Shown: positions 8,759-17,531, counted from the first letter of the stretch. The stretch is DNA of 38,025 nucleotides from Hyphomicrobiales bacterium (GCA_021775575.1 JAJFHO010000203.1:1-38025), one strand, 5' to 3'. The notes: generated by a model not told the origin, from the letters alone. Made by a program: numbers and translations.

Positions 8759-10104
8759 AAACCGGATCGCTGCGGCTGCGGCTGATGATCGCCGCGACAT
8801 GCGCCATAGTGCTGGCGCTGGCGATTGCCGGCTTCGGACTGGTCCTGTTATTCGAAAGGCATGTCGAACGCCGCATCGGTTCGGAGCTCGACACCTATCT
8901 CAATCAGATCGCGGCGCGCACGGTGTTTGACGAAGACGGGGCCGCGAGCCTCGGCGGCAAGCTCGCCGACCCGCGTTTCGACCAGGTCTATAGCGGCCTG
9001 TACTGGCAGATCGCCGACGCGAAGACGGGCCTGTTCACGCGCTCGCGTTCGCTGTGGGACACGAATCTGGATCTGCCCGAGGATTTGCCCGCTCTCGGCG
9101 TCATCCATGTGCACGACGTAGCGGGTCCGCGCGGCGCCGCTCTGCTCACGCATGAGCGCCGTCTGATCTTCGACACGGGCCAGAGCGAGAAAATCCTCCG
9201 TCTCGCGGTGGCGATCGACAGGGCGGACATCGCTGATCTCAGCGCGGACTTTGCATCGGACGTTACGCGTTCGCTGCTGCTGCTGGCGGGCGTCCTTATT
9301 CTGGCCGGCTGGATACAGGTCAATGTCGGCCTCAAGCCCCTCCCGGCAATCCGGCGCGGGCTGACCGCCATTCGCGGCGGCGAAACCGACAGGCTCGATA
9401 TCGATGTCCCTTCCGAGATCGCGCCGCTGGTCGAGGAGGTAAACAGTCTGCTCGACGCCCAGGACAAGGCCATGCAGCGGGCGCGCGACAGGGCGGCGGA
9501 TCTCGCCCACGGGTTCAAGACGCCGCTGACGGCGCTCCTGGCCGACGCCAAACGCCTGCGCGACAAGAACGAAGGCGAAATAGCCGACGAGATCGAGCGG
9601 ACCGCGACACAGATGCGGGGCCACATCGACCGCGAACTGACCCGCTCGCGCATCAGGAATATCCGCACATCGGCGCCGATCGAGATCGGCCCGGTTGTCC
9701 AAGGTCTGATCGACACCCTGAAACGAACCCCGCAAGGCAGCCGCATCGAATTTGAACCGGAGATCGCATCCGGCCTGGCGGTTCGCGCCGAACGCGACGA
9801 CCTTAATGAAATTCTCGGCAACCTGCTTGAAAACGCGGTGCGGCACGCAACGAAAGGCGTCCGCGTCCGCGCCGCGCCGCACGGTTCGGCGGCAGGCTTC
9901 GACGTTGAGGACGATGGCCCGGGAATTCCCGCCGCCCAGCGCGAGGCGGCAATCGATCGCGGCAAACGCCTCGACAGTTCGGCGGTCGGTGCGGGTCTCG
10001 GTCTCGCGATCGTCAGCGACGTGCTCGATCACTATGGGCAAAAGCTCACCCTGAACCGTTCCGAACTCGGCGGATTGAAAGCGTCATTCACATTGACACT
10101 CTGA
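8755..10104 (+). CDS. Membrane sensor histidine kinase
   Basis: A 449-residue kinase starting at GTG 8755, with a GAGG-rich site upstream. It has helix 1 at ~8-33, a ~140-residue periplasmic sensor, and helix 2 at ~173-193. A HAMP-like linker follows, then the phospho-acceptor His252 in DLAHGFKTPL, an N-box NLLENAVRHA, and G-boxes DDGPGIP and GAGLGLAI. The H-box variant, HGFKTP instead of HELRTP, resembles the PhoQ/QseC-like branch. It is cognate to the preceding regulator. The periplasmic domain has no motif I recognise, so the signal is unknown; the two PepSY proteins encoded next door are plausible ligands or modulators. Confidence 0.93.
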   Translation: MKTGSLRLRLMIAATCAIVLALAIAGFGLVLLFERHVERRIGSELDTYLNQIAARTVFDEDGAASLGGKLADPRFDQVYSGLYWQIADAKTGLFTRSRSLWDTNLDLPEDLPALGVIHVHDVAGPRGAALLTHERRLIFDTGQSEKILRLAVAIDRADIADLSADFASDVTRSLLLLAGVLILAGWIQVNVGLKPLPAIRRGLTAIRGGETDRLDIDVPSEIAPLVEEVNSLLDAQDKAMQRARDRAADLAHGFKTPLTALLADAKRLRDKNEGEIADEIERTATQMRGHIDRELTRSRIRNIRTSAPIEIGPVVQGLIDTLKRTPQGSRIEFEPEIASGLAVRAERDDLNEILGNLLENAVRHATKGVRVRAAPHGSAAGFDVEDDGPGIPAAQREAAIDRGKRLDSSAVGAGLGLAIVSDVLDHYGQKLTLNRSELGGLKASFTLTL

Positions 10105-10111
10105 TTCGAGC

Positions 10112-10137
10112 GCGGGAGGCCGGTTCAATAGTCCCGC
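10112..10137 (+). terminator. Weak hairpin after the kinase gene
   Basis: GCGGGA (10112-10117) pairs with TCCCGC (10132-10137), but no T-run follows. A second short hairpin, CCGGAA/TTCCGG, lies at 10153-10171. Either could slow transcription; neither is a convincing intrinsic terminator. The remaining ~160 bases before the next gene hold nothing I recognise. Confidence 0.3.
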
Positions 10138-10333
10138 TTATGTCAAAGATGTCCGGAAAGCGTTGTTCCGGCGCGCAAATCCAAATAATCAATCCAATTT
10201 TAACAGCTTCCTGATGAACTGGTATCTGATGCACCGCAGCAGGCAGGTTTCCAAAGCATAGCTACTGAAAACCGAGCTTCCGCTTCTCCCGGATCAGCCA
10301 TTTTCCACACGGCCCCAGGCAGTAACAGGCGCA

Positions 10334-12340
10334 ATGAACGTGACGCAAAATGAGAGTGGCGCGCAGGATGAGCGCCTGAAGCAGATCTCCGCCGCGAACC
10401 GCATCCTTAATGACGCATTCGAAACCATGCCTCAGGCATTGTGTGTGTTCGACAACGAGCAGAGATTGAGCTTCGCGAACAAACGATATGCCTACATGTA
10501 CAGGATCCCCTATGAAGATCTGAGCCCCGGTACGACGCTGCAGGAAATCGTTCAGTTGCGGCTGAAAAACGGAATTTTTGCGGGTGAAAGCCCTGATGCA
10601 TATGTCGCGGAGCGAGCGCAATGGGGCACCAAGCGGAGCCGGGCGGAAGATATTCATGAGCTCTCCGACGGCCGCACGATCGCCATAAAACGCCGGCACC
10701 TGCCCGATGGCGGGTGGCTCGCAACCCATACCGATATCTCCAATCAACTGACCCTGAAACGCGACCTGCAAGACAGCACGGAAAAATACAAGCAGCTGCT
10801 GGAGACAATGAATGTCGTCCCCTGGGAGTATGATTGCAGGACCGGCAGGTTTCTCTATATCGGTCCTCAGGCCGCCCAGTTCGGCTATCCGATCGACGAT
10901 TGGTATGGCGAAGATTTCTGGGCCAAGACCATACATCCAGATGACCGCAACGAAGCGGTTGCCTTTTGTCAGGCCACCACGGAAAAATGCGAAGATCACG
11001 AGTTTGAATACCGGTTTGTAAAGGCTGACGGCAGCATTTGCTGGGTACGGGACATTGTCAGCGTCGTTTCCGATAACGGCAAACCATCGGTCCTCCGGGG
11101 GATATTTGTCGACATCACTGATCTCAAGGAAGCCGAGAACGGGCTCCGGCGCAGCCAATCGCGTTTCAAGGATATCGCCGAGACCGCGTCGGATTGGTTC
11201 TGGGAGACCGACGAAACCCATCGCTTCACCTTCGTGTCGAAGCGTTTCACCGATATCACCGGTGTCGATCGAAGCTGGATCCTGGGCAAGACGCGTTTTG
11301 AATTCGCCAAGAGAGCCGGCGTCGCTCTGGAGGATCACCAAGCCGATCTCGACGCCCGGCGCGCATTCAAGGATTTCCAGTACAAGGTAGCCAACGAGCA
11401 CGGCGATACTTGCTACTGGACGATCAGCGGCAGACCGGTATTCGACGACGATGGCAGGTTCCTGGGATACCGCGGATCGGGACGGGACCGGACGATCGAG
11501 GAGAGCGCCCAGCAAGAAGTCCTGCAAAGCCGCAACCTGTTGCAGGAGGAAGTGGAGAGGGCGACCACGGGACTGCGGGCCAAGACGCAGCAACTGGAAG
11601 AGGCTCTGGCCAAGGAGCAGGAACTGGTTGCGATACAACGCCAGTTCATTGCCATGGCGTCGCATGAATTCCGCACGCCCCTTGCCGTGATCGATGGCTC
11701 CGTCCAGCGCCTTCTGCGGCAAAAAGAGCAAATGACGCCCGACAAACTGGAAGCGCGGGCCATGAGCATCCGCAGGGCGGTTGCGACAATGACAAGCTTG
11801 ATGGAGAGCACATTGACCGCTGCCCGGATGGATGCCGGCAAGGTCGACATAGAGATTCAGAAATTCGACCTGCGCGAAGCGATAACTGAGGTGTGCGACA
11901 GGCAGCGCGAGCTCAGTGAGAAACACACGATATTCTGCGATATCGGCGATGTTCCCGACTTTGTCTCCGGCGATCGCGCGGCGCTCGAACTGGTGTTCAG
12001 CAATCTGCTGACGAATGCGGTAAAATATTCGCCGCATGCCCCCGACATTACCGTCAGGGGATCGTGCGATGACGAGAATTTGGTCATCGCCGTGCATGAC
12101 AACGGCGTCGGGATCGATGAGGACGACCTGCCCAAGATGTTCAATCGTTTCTTCCGGGCCAAGACATCGACCGGCATAGCCGGTACGGGAATTGGCCTTA
12201 ACCTCGCGAAGGCCGTGGTCGAACTGCATGGCGGCTCGATTGCGGTCGAAAGCCAAAAAGGGCAAGGCAGCATCTTCACCGTTTGCATACCAATCGCCGG
12301 GCCGCCGGACCGCGAAGAGGCCGAGACCGTTGCCGCCTAG
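10334..12340 (+). CDS. Soluble three-PAS sensor histidine kinase (orphan)
   Basis: A 668-residue kinase with no membrane helix. Three PAS units are visible: ~23-135 of the PAS_7 type (FETMPQALCVFDNEQRLSFAN), ~150-265 of the PAS_3 type ending DITDLKEAE, and ~275-390 (ASDWFWETDETHRFTFVS). A coiled coil (~395-440) leads to His444 in ASHEFRTPL, then the N-box NLLTNAVKYS, DNGVGI, FNRFFRA and GTGIGLNLA. It senses a cytoplasmic cue, perhaps redox or a small ligand bound in PAS. No response regulator is adjacent, so its partner is elsewhere. The start at 10334 has only a weak ribosome site (CAGGCG); an internal start is possible. Confidence 0.93.
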   Translation: MNVTQNESGAQDERLKQISAANRILNDAFETMPQALCVFDNEQRLSFANKRYAYMYRIPYEDLSPGTTLQEIVQLRLKNGIFAGESPDAYVAERAQWGTKRSRAEDIHELSDGRTIAIKRRHLPDGGWLATHTDISNQLTLKRDLQDSTEKYKQLLETMNVVPWEYDCRTGRFLYIGPQAAQFGYPIDDWYGEDFWAKTIHPDDRNEAVAFCQATTEKCEDHEFEYRFVKADGSICWVRDIVSVVSDNGKPSVLRGIFVDITDLKEAENGLRRSQSRFKDIAETASDWFWETDETHRFTFVSKRFTDITGVDRSWILGKTRFEFAKRAGVALEDHQADLDARRAFKDFQYKVANEHGDTCYWTISGRPVFDDDGRFLGYRGSGRDRTIEESAQQEVLQSRNLLQEEVERATTGLRAKTQQLEEALAKEQELVAIQRQFIAMASHEFRTPLAVIDGSVQRLLRQKEQMTPDKLEARAMSIRRAVATMTSLMESTLTAARMDAGKVDIEIQKFDLREAITEVCDRQRELSEKHTIFCDIGDVPDFVSGDRAALELVFSNLLTNAVKYSPHAPDITVRGSCDDENLVIAVHDNGVGIDEDDLPKMFNRFFRAKTSTGIAGTGIGLNLAKAVVELHGGSIAVESQKGQGSIFTVCIPIAGPPDREEAETVAA

Positions 12341-12442
12341 AGCAGGTTCGACGATTTCTGAATCGCCGACCATGCTCTATCTATTTGTTTTAACGCGCTT
12401 TCCGGGCGGAATACCGCCCACACTTTTCCTGAAATCGCTCCA
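12339..12442. repeat. REP-like palindromic intergenic repeat
   Basis: AGAGCA (12339-12344) and TGCTCT (12373-12378) bound an imperfect long hairpin with CGATT/AATCG inside. This continues into ATCTATTTGTTTTAACGCG and a second hairpin, GGGCGG (12404-12409)/CCGCCC (12414-12419), then ACTTTTCCTGAAATCGCTC. From memory this composite matches a repeat scattered through genomes of Hyphomicrobiales-like alphaproteobacteria. Its first bases overlap the TAG of the histidine kinase, and it lies between convergent genes, the usual place for such elements. Confidence 0.65.
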
Positions 12443-12481
12443 GGTCATTGCGCTGGCCGAGCGCGGGCGAATATCAGGGCT

Positions 12482-12523
12482 AATCCACTGTAGCGAGGAC
12501 AATCCCGGTCCCGTGGATTTTGT
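12482..12523 (+). terminator. Possible terminator between convergent genes
   Basis: AATCCAC (12482-12488) pairs with GTGGATT (12513-12519). A second pairing inside (GGAC with GTCC) and a short T-rich tail (TTTTGTCTT) follow on the plus strand. It could end the kinase transcript about 140 bases past its stop. The T-run is short, so confidence is low. Confidence 0.35.
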
Positions 12524-12575
12524 CTTCCATCTGGTCGAAACGGCAGCCTTCGGCCTTGGACTACCGCACCCCCAC

Positions 12576-14081
12576 TCACTTCACGACGTTAAACCGCCGC
12601 ACCTGCGACTTGGTCCCGTCCGCATAGGTGAGCTGCACGCTCATGGCCGCCGTCTTGCGCGGAATCTTCATGTAGATCTTCGCGTTTTGCGGGACGGTGT
12701 GCGGCTTGGCGGGGTCGCAGGCGGGCAGCGGCCAGACTTTGTCCGCCGGCGCGTCATTGAAGCCGTAGCGTACTTCCCTGATGCCGCAGCGATAGCTGAT
12801 CAGATGGGTGAAATAGACGGTTGTCCCCTGCCATTCGCGAAACGAAAGCCACGCCGTCCAGAGCTGCTCGAGGATTTTCTTCTGACCGTCGGCGAGCGCG
12901 CCGCCCGGGTTGAAATGAACCGGGAAAATATCCGCCTGCTCGCCGCGCTTGTCGCGCCAGGTGACATAGATGGTCGTCGGGTTCTGGTCGCCCGGCATGA
13001 TGAAGTAGGTCTTCGGCATGCGCTGGCCGGTGCGCTGGTCGAGATGGTCGAAGAAGCCGGGGTCCTGAAACTCGCCCTTTTCGCCGATCCGGTAGCCGAA
13101 CTGGGTCGCGGCCTCGGGCAGCGACACGTTGACCTGCCAGCCGGCGTTGGAGCGGGAGAAATTCACCAGCGGTTTAGCGATGCCCGGCGGAAGCGCGGCC
13201 AGTTTCTGCCCCTGCTTGGGCAAAACGCTGGGCCCCGCCCCTTCCTCGACCGCAATGACCCGGCCTTTGGGTCTTGAGCCTTCGGGCACCAGGAAAAGAT
13301 CGCCGATAATCTGATCGTAATAGGCCGGCGTCTGCTCATGACCGACCTTTCTGGCGAGCTTCCTGACTTGCGCCTGCGTGCGCTTGGCGATCTGCACCAT
13401 GGAAAGCTGGGTCTTGGCCAACTCAACGAGCAGCGTGCGGGTGAAGACGGAGTTGGGATGGGGATCGTTGTCGCCCAGCCTGTCCAGCGCCGCCTGTCCC
13501 GACCCGGCCGAATAGAGCACGAACATGCCTTCGGACGGCGACATGCGCGCCAAGCCCCGGGTTCCGCCAAGGGAGCGCTTGCCCTTTACCGCGAACGGGT
13601 TGTCGCGGCAGGCATCGAGGATCATCACCGCCGTCGCCGCGCCCTTCTCGCGCATCCGGTCGGCAAGGCCGTTGGCGGCGAATGAGGCGTCGCCGACCAG
13701 CCGCTCCTCGCCGGGCCCGGCGGCGGGGACGTCGACGGGCAGCAGGTAATTGGTGCCCTGAATAGCGAAGCCATGGCCCGCGAAAAACAGCAGCGCGGTG
13801 TCGCCCGCCTCGATTTTCTGCTCGAATTCGACCAGCGCACGGCTCATGGCCCGGCGGCCGACATCCTGCGCGGAAATAACATCGAAGCCGATCTTCGTGA
13901 GGGCCTGCGCCATTGCCTGGGCGTCGTTGCGCGCCTTCTGCAGCTTCGGCACGCTTTCATAGGTGTCGTTGCCGATGACAAGCGCGACCCGCTTCGCGGC
14001 CTGCGCGGGCAGGCTTGCGGCGGCCATCATCAGGACCGTTACGAAAAAACTCCTGAACACGGTCTGGACAAATTTCGGCAT
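12576..14081 (-). CDS. Exported caspase-like (peptidase C14) protein
   Basis: A 501-residue protein. MPKFVQTVFRSFFVTVLMMA starts a signal peptide ending AQA at ~28. Residues ~29-265 form a caspase p20-like domain: KRVALVIGNDTYESVPKLQ opens the fold, the catalytic dyad is His103 (FFAGHGFAI) and Cys158 (ILDACRDNPF), and SAGSGQAALD follows. The ~200-residue C-terminal region, starting around NFSRSNAGWQVNVSLPEAAT and rich in aromatic residues, is not a domain I can name. ATG 14081 has GGGAGGAG 8 bases upstream, so the longer frame to 14204 is rejected. Both catalytic residues are kept, so an active periplasmic or surface cysteine protease is likely. Bacterial homologues are often called metacaspase-like; the substrate is unknown. 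Confidence 0.88.
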   Translation of the reverse strand: MPKFVQTVFRSFFVTVLMMAAASLPAQAAKRVALVIGNDTYESVPKLQKARNDAQAMAQALTKIGFDVISAQDVGRRAMSRALVEFEQKIEAGDTALLFFAGHGFAIQGTNYLLPVDVPAAGPGEERLVGDASFAANGLADRMREKGAATAVMILDACRDNPFAVKGKRSLGGTRGLARMSPSEGMFVLYSAGSGQAALDRLGDNDPHPNSVFTRTLLVELAKTQLSMVQIAKRTQAQVRKLARKVGHEQTPAYYDQIIGDLFLVPEGSRPKGRVIAVEEGAGPSVLPKQGQKLAALPPGIAKPLVNFSRSNAGWQVNVSLPEAATQFGYRIGEKGEFQDPGFFDHLDQRTGQRMPKTYFIMPGDQNPTTIYVTWRDKRGEQADIFPVHFNPGGALADGQKKILEQLWTAWLSFREWQGTTVYFTHLISYRCGIREVRYGFNDAPADKVWPLPACDPAKPHTVPQNAKIYMKIPRKTAAMSVQLTYADGTKSQVRRFNVVK

Positions 14082-14202
14082 CACGGCGGCTCCTCCCCAT
14101 TGTCTCGGACTTGTCTGGAAAGATGGGGTCCCCAAGACCTCGCGTCGAGCCTTTAGACGCCTGGAATTGGGGATTTTTCCCAATAATGGGGCCGCGAGGC
14201 AC

Positions 14203-14226
14203 AAAAAAGCCGCCCCGAAGGGCGGC
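14203..14226 (-). terminator. Intrinsic terminator of the outer-membrane protein gene
   Basis: Reading the minus strand, GCCGCCC and GGGCGGC arms (14220-14226 and 14209-14215) enclose a TTCG tetraloop and are followed by six T (14208-14203). It lies 43 bases past the stop of the beta-barrel gene and separates it from the caspase-like gene. Confidence 0.92.
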
Positions 14227-14269
14227 CTTGATGATGCCGGTTCCGGAAGATGCAGCTCTCTATCGACGC

Positions 14270-15055
14270 CTATTGCCCGATCTTGCGGCTGATCGCGATG
14301 CGGATCTTGTGCGCGTCGTCGATTTCCAGAGTGCCGATCTGCCCCGGATTGGTCGCTCCGTGTCGCACCGATTCGCTGTCGCCGAAATGCTCATACAGAT
14401 ATTCCAGCCGCGCCCGCCACAGCGGATTGTTCAGCTCCTTCTCAACGCCTGCGCCAAGGGCCAGGCCCACAACCGTGAAGTCGTCGGAATGATTGAAGGA
14501 GAAGGCTCCGGCGACACCAAGGACGCCCTGGGCCGCGAGCGAGTCTCTCCACTCGACGTCCATCCAAGCGATACCTGCTGTCGCATAGTACAGCCAGGGG
14601 CCATCTACCCAGCCGAGCCTGGCGCGCAGCGTTGCCTGCCAGTTCGCTTCAACTTCGCTGAACTGTTGGAAATTGATGGTGCCGACCGTGGGAAAATTTG
14701 TGTTGAGAGTGCCTGAGTTCGCCACGCTGTCGTCGCCCCAGCCCCAAGTGAAATCGCCCTCGATGCCCCAAAGCCAATTGGAATTGGGATGCTTCTTGTT
14801 ATAGCCGAGCTGCAATCCGACAATGGCGCTGTCCAGATCATAATTCTCGTTCCGCGCCGGGAATGCGAACAGGAAACCTCCAACGGTCGCTGTATAGGCC
14901 GGGCTTGAGAAATCGGCGTCGACCCAGCGATAGCCACCGTGAACTCCGCCATACCAGCCTGTCCAGGTGTCGCCTTGCGCCACCGCGCCGCCCGCCGGCA
15001 GCAGCGCCGCACTCAGCATCGTTATGCCCAGCAAGGATAACAAATACCGCTTCAT
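14270..15055 (-). CDS. Outer-membrane beta-barrel protein (Omp25/31-like)
   Basis: A 261-residue protein. The signal peptide is MKRYLLSLLGITMLSAALLP...AVAQ (cleavage ~27). The mature chain opens TWTGWYGGVHGGYRWVDADF, the typical first strand of the small porin-like OmpA/Omp25 family in Alphaproteobacteria. Repeated alternating strands follow (GLQLGYNKKHPNSNWLWGIEGD; LRARLGWVDGPWLYYATAGIAW; WRARLEYLYEHFGD). It probably has eight strands and a structural role in the outer membrane. A purine-rich GGGGGTGGG site precedes the ATG, and it has its own strong terminator, so it is a monocistronic, probably well-expressed gene. Confidence 0.85.
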   Translation of the reverse strand: MKRYLLSLLGITMLSAALLPAGGAVAQGDTWTGWYGGVHGGYRWVDADFSSPAYTATVGGFLFAFPARNENYDLDSAIVGLQLGYNKKHPNSNWLWGIEGDFTWGWGDDSVANSGTLNTNFPTVGTINFQQFSEVEANWQATLRARLGWVDGPWLYYATAGIAWMDVEWRDSLAAQGVLGVAGAFSFNHSDDFTVVGLALGAGVEKELNNPLWRARLEYLYEHFGDSESVRHGATNPGQIGTLEIDDAHKIRIAISRKIGQ

Positions 15056-15162
15056 GACCCACCCCCTGAGTTCACGCGATCAAACCAGTTTCTTGTAGGG
15101 GAATTTAACACGTATACGGAATGTATGCTGTGACCGGAAGGCAACAGCGCCCGGAAATCTTC

Positions 15163-15181
15163 ATGCGGCGGTCCGCCGCAT
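15163..15181. repeat. Near-perfect 19-base palindrome
   Basis: ATGCGGCGG (15163-15171) and CCGCCGCAT (15173-15181) flank a single T. It lies in the 209-base gap between the outer-membrane protein start (15055) and the GatB/YqeY stop (15265). No T-run follows on either strand. It may be a weak transcription stop for the YqeY transcript or an operator for the porin gene. Confidence 0.4.
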
Positions 15182-15264
15182 CCAGAGTGGAGGGCTCACT
15201 GGGGGCCGCTTCCTGATTGGTCTGCAGCCGCCGCCTTTGCAGAGCACCGGCCGCGCGAGGCCCC

Positions 15265-15726
15265 TTAACCGCAGCGTTCCTGGAGCTGTTCCTTGACGAT
15301 CCGGTTTGCCTTGGCGAAATCCATGCGCCCGGCATAACGCTCCTTCAGCGCCCCCATGGTCTTGCCCATGTCCTTCAGCCCATCGCAGCCGACCTCGCTC
15401 ATCAGCTCGATTACGGCATCGCGGATCTCGTCTTCCGAAAGCTGCTTCGGCATGAAGGAGGAAATGATATCGATCTCTTCCTGCTCCTGCTGGGCCAGCT
15501 CGGGACGGCCACCTTCGGTATAGGTTCTGATCGACTCATGGCGCTGTTTGACCATCTTGGCCAGGATCTCCAGCACCTCCGCGTCGCTGACGCATTTCTT
15601 GTCGCTGGAGCGCGCGGCAATGTCGCGGTCCTTGATCGCGGCGTTGATGAGGCGAAGGGTGGACATTCGGCGCTTGTCCTGCGCCTTGACCGCAGCCTTC
15701 AGCGCCTCATTGAATTCTTCACGCAT
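15265..15726 (-). CDS. GatB/YqeY domain-containing protein
   Basis: A 153-residue cytosolic protein of the GatB/YqeY family, related to the tRNA-binding tail domain of the amidotransferase subunit GatB. The conserved N-terminus MREEFNEALKAAVKAQDKRR followed by STLRLINAAIKDRDIAAR is typical, and the C-terminus (LKDMGKTMGALKERYAGRMDFAKANRIV) carries the helical YqeY tail. The start at 15726 follows the family alignment; the frame is open to 15798 but the extra residues look untranslated. It is divergent from carA, an arrangement I recall as common in Alphaproteobacteria. The exact role is not established; tRNA-linked amidotransfer is suggested by homology. Confidence 0.9.
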   Translation of the reverse strand: MREEFNEALKAAVKAQDKRRMSTLRLINAAIKDRDIAARSSDKKCVSDAEVLEILAKMVKQRHESIRTYTEGGRPELAQQEQEEIDIISSFMPKQLSEDEIRDAVIELMSEVGCDGLKDMGKTMGALKERYAGRMDFAKANRIVKEQLQERCG

Positions 15727-15927
15727 ATATTCGTGCCCGCCATTAGGAAAGGTCATAGGGTAATGCAAGGGAGGCAAGCAGCGCAACACGTTTCTCATTA
15801 CTAAGCTACTGATATTTAACGGGAATAACTTTTGTGAAATAGTTGACCAGGCGCGCAGCTTCCCTTAGTCTCCGGCAAAATTTGCTATGGGGCGCCCTGT
15901 TGCCGCGCGCCGCAACCCGGCTTGCAC

Positions 15928-17157
15928 ATGCCAGACACCTCAACACCCGAGGCCGCTCACGGTTCCGCCGGAGCCTGGGCCGAACCGGTGCCGACCGCCA
16001 TTCTGGTATTGGCCGACGGGACCGTGGTCCACGGCGCGGGGCTTGGCGCAACCGGCGTCGCGGTCGGCGAGGTCTGCTTCAACACCGCGATCACCGGCTA
16101 TCAGGAAATCCTCACCGACCCCTCCTATGCGGGGCAGATCATCACTTTCACCTTCCCCCATATCGGCAATGTCGGCGCCAATGACGAGGATATGGAAACC
16201 TCCAACCTCGCCGCCGCCTCGGGCGTGCGAGGCTGCATATTGCGCGCGGGCGCAACCGAACCGTCCAACTATCGCGCCAGCCAGCATCTGGGCGAGTGGC
16301 TGAAACGGCGCGGGATCATTGCGCTGAGCGGCGTCGACACACGGGCGCTGACCGCATGGATTCGCGAAAATGGCATGCCGAATGCGGTAATCGCCCATGA
16401 CCCGGACGGCGCCTTCGACATTGACCAGCTCAAAAGCCAGGCTGCCGGCTGGTCCGGTATCGTGGGCCTCGATCTGGCGAAGGAAGTCACCTGCGGCCAG
16501 AGCTATGACTGGGATGAGGCGGTGTGGGAATGGGACAAGGGCTTCGCCCGGCAGGAAGCGCCGGAATGTCATGTTGTCGCCGTGGATTATGGTCTGAAGC
16601 GCAATATCCTGCGCTGCCTGGCGAGCGCGGGATGCAAGGTCACCGTGGTTCCCGCCGAAACATCCGCGGAAGACATTCTTGCCCGCAAACCCGACGGCAT
16701 ATTCCTCTCAAACGGTCCCGGCGACCCGGCCGCCACGGGCCAATATGCGGTGCCCGAGATCAAGAAGCTGGTGGCATCGGGCCTTCCCGTCTTCGGCATC
16801 TGCCTCGGCCACCAGATGCTGTCGATCGCGCTTGGCGCGACAACCAGCAAAATGCATCAGGGTCATCACGGCGCCAACCATCCGGTGAAGGACCACACCA
16901 CCTCCAAAGTCGAGATCACCTCGATGAACCACGGCTTCACCGTCGAGCGCGAAAGCCTTCCCGAGACGCTGGAGGAAACCCATGTGTCGCTGTTCGACGG
17001 CACCAATTGCGGCATCCGGCTAAAGGGCAAGCCGGTCTTCTCCGTCCAATATCACCCGGAAGCCTCGCCCGGCCCGCAGGACAGCCATTACCTGTTTACC
17101 CGTTTCGTCAATCTGATCCGCGAGGCGAAGGGCGAAGCGCCCGTGGCGGAAGCGTAA
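15928..17157 (+). CDS. carA: Carbamoyl-phosphate synthase small subunit
   Basis: A 409-residue glutaminase subunit of carbamoyl-phosphate synthetase, which supplies ammonia to CarB for arginine and pyrimidine synthesis. The N-terminal CPSase domain ([38 protein letters not shown]) is followed by a class I glutamine amidotransferase domain with the nucleophile Cys292 in GICLGHQM, and His376/Glu378 in [11 protein letters not shown]. The length matches the family, with a short N-terminal extension. ATG 15928 has no strong ribosome site, and a TTG lies two codons earlier. carB is about 3.1 kb downstream, with five unrelated genes between them. Confidence 0.97.
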   Translation: MPDTSTPEAAHGSAGAWAEPVPTAILVLADGTVVHGAGLGATGVAVGEVCFNTAITGYQEILTDPSYAGQIITFTFPHIGNVGANDEDMETSNLAAASGVRGCILRAGATEPSNYRASQHLGEWLKRRGIIALSGVDTRALTAWIRENGMPNAVIAHDPDGAFDIDQLKSQAAGWSGIVGLDLAKEVTCGQSYDWDEAVWEWDKGFARQEAPECHVVAVDYGLKRNILRCLASAGCKVTVVPAETSAEDILARKPDGIFLSNGPGDPAATGQYAVPEIKKLVASGLPVFGICLGHQMLSIALGATTSKMHQGHHGANHPVKDHTTSKVEITSMNHGFTVERESLPETLEETHVSLFDGTNCGIRLKGKPVFSVQYHPEASPGPQDSHYLFTRFVNLIREAKGEAPVAEA

Positions 17158-17165
17158 CCGCTGCC

Positions 17166-17531
17166 CTAGCGCGGTTTCTTCCAGATACAATTATCAAATT
17201 CTTCGAATGCGGTGAGCCGCAGGGTTGCATCACCGGCGATTTCGTCGTCGCAGCCTTCCAGTGAATCCTGACCGGCAAAGGCGAAGACTTCCAGGACGGC
17301 CGTCTTGGCATGGGGTGCCTGGCACTTGCGCTCCCCGCGGCCAAGCCACTGGCTCAGCACGGACCCGTCCGCCCGCTTGCCCTTTACCCAGACAGCAAAG
17401 AACAGCCGCGTATCGCTCGCATTCTCGATGCAGAAGGCATGTGCCGGCGCGGCCGCGGCAAGGGCCAAGAAAAGGCCAAGCAGCGGGCCGGCGATAACGG
17501 ACAGACGAATGGCTCTGTTTCTGCTTCGCAT
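17166..17531 (-). CDS. Small exported cysteine-containing protein, unknown function
   Basis: 121 residues. A signal peptide (RSRNRAIRLSVIAG...APAHA) leads to a compact mature domain beginning FCIENASDTRLFFAVWVKG, with four cysteines (FCIE, RKCQ, EGCD, DNCI) that could make two disulfides. I do not recognise the family; the overall pattern resembles small periplasmic proteins of unknown function. ATG 17531 is chosen because GGAG lies 8 bases upstream; a GTG at 17540 is also possible. It begins 5 bases after the TetR stop, so it is co-transcribed with that regulator and convergent with carA, whose stop is 8 bases away. Confidence 0.7.
   Translation of the reverse strand: MRSRNRAIRLSVIAGPLLGLFLALAAAAPAHAFCIENASDTRLFFAVWVKGKRADGSVLSQWLGRGERKCQAPHAKTAVLEVFAFAGQDSLEGCDDEIAGDATLRLTAFEEFDNCIWKKPR

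Noticed and set aside
8848-10041. Long minus-strand frames opposite the membrane kinase
   Set aside because: Same reason: shadow of a real gene, with a composition unlike real proteins.
10262-12373. A 703-residue open frame on the minus strand across the three-PAS kinase
   Set aside because: Antisense to a clear kinase with all catalytic motifs; no recognisable protein and no ribosome site.
12576-14081. Reading the caspase-like gene as part of a phage-defence system
   Set aside because: It has a signal peptide and neither neighbour is a nuclease, sensor or pore-forming effector typical of defence islands; export argues against it.
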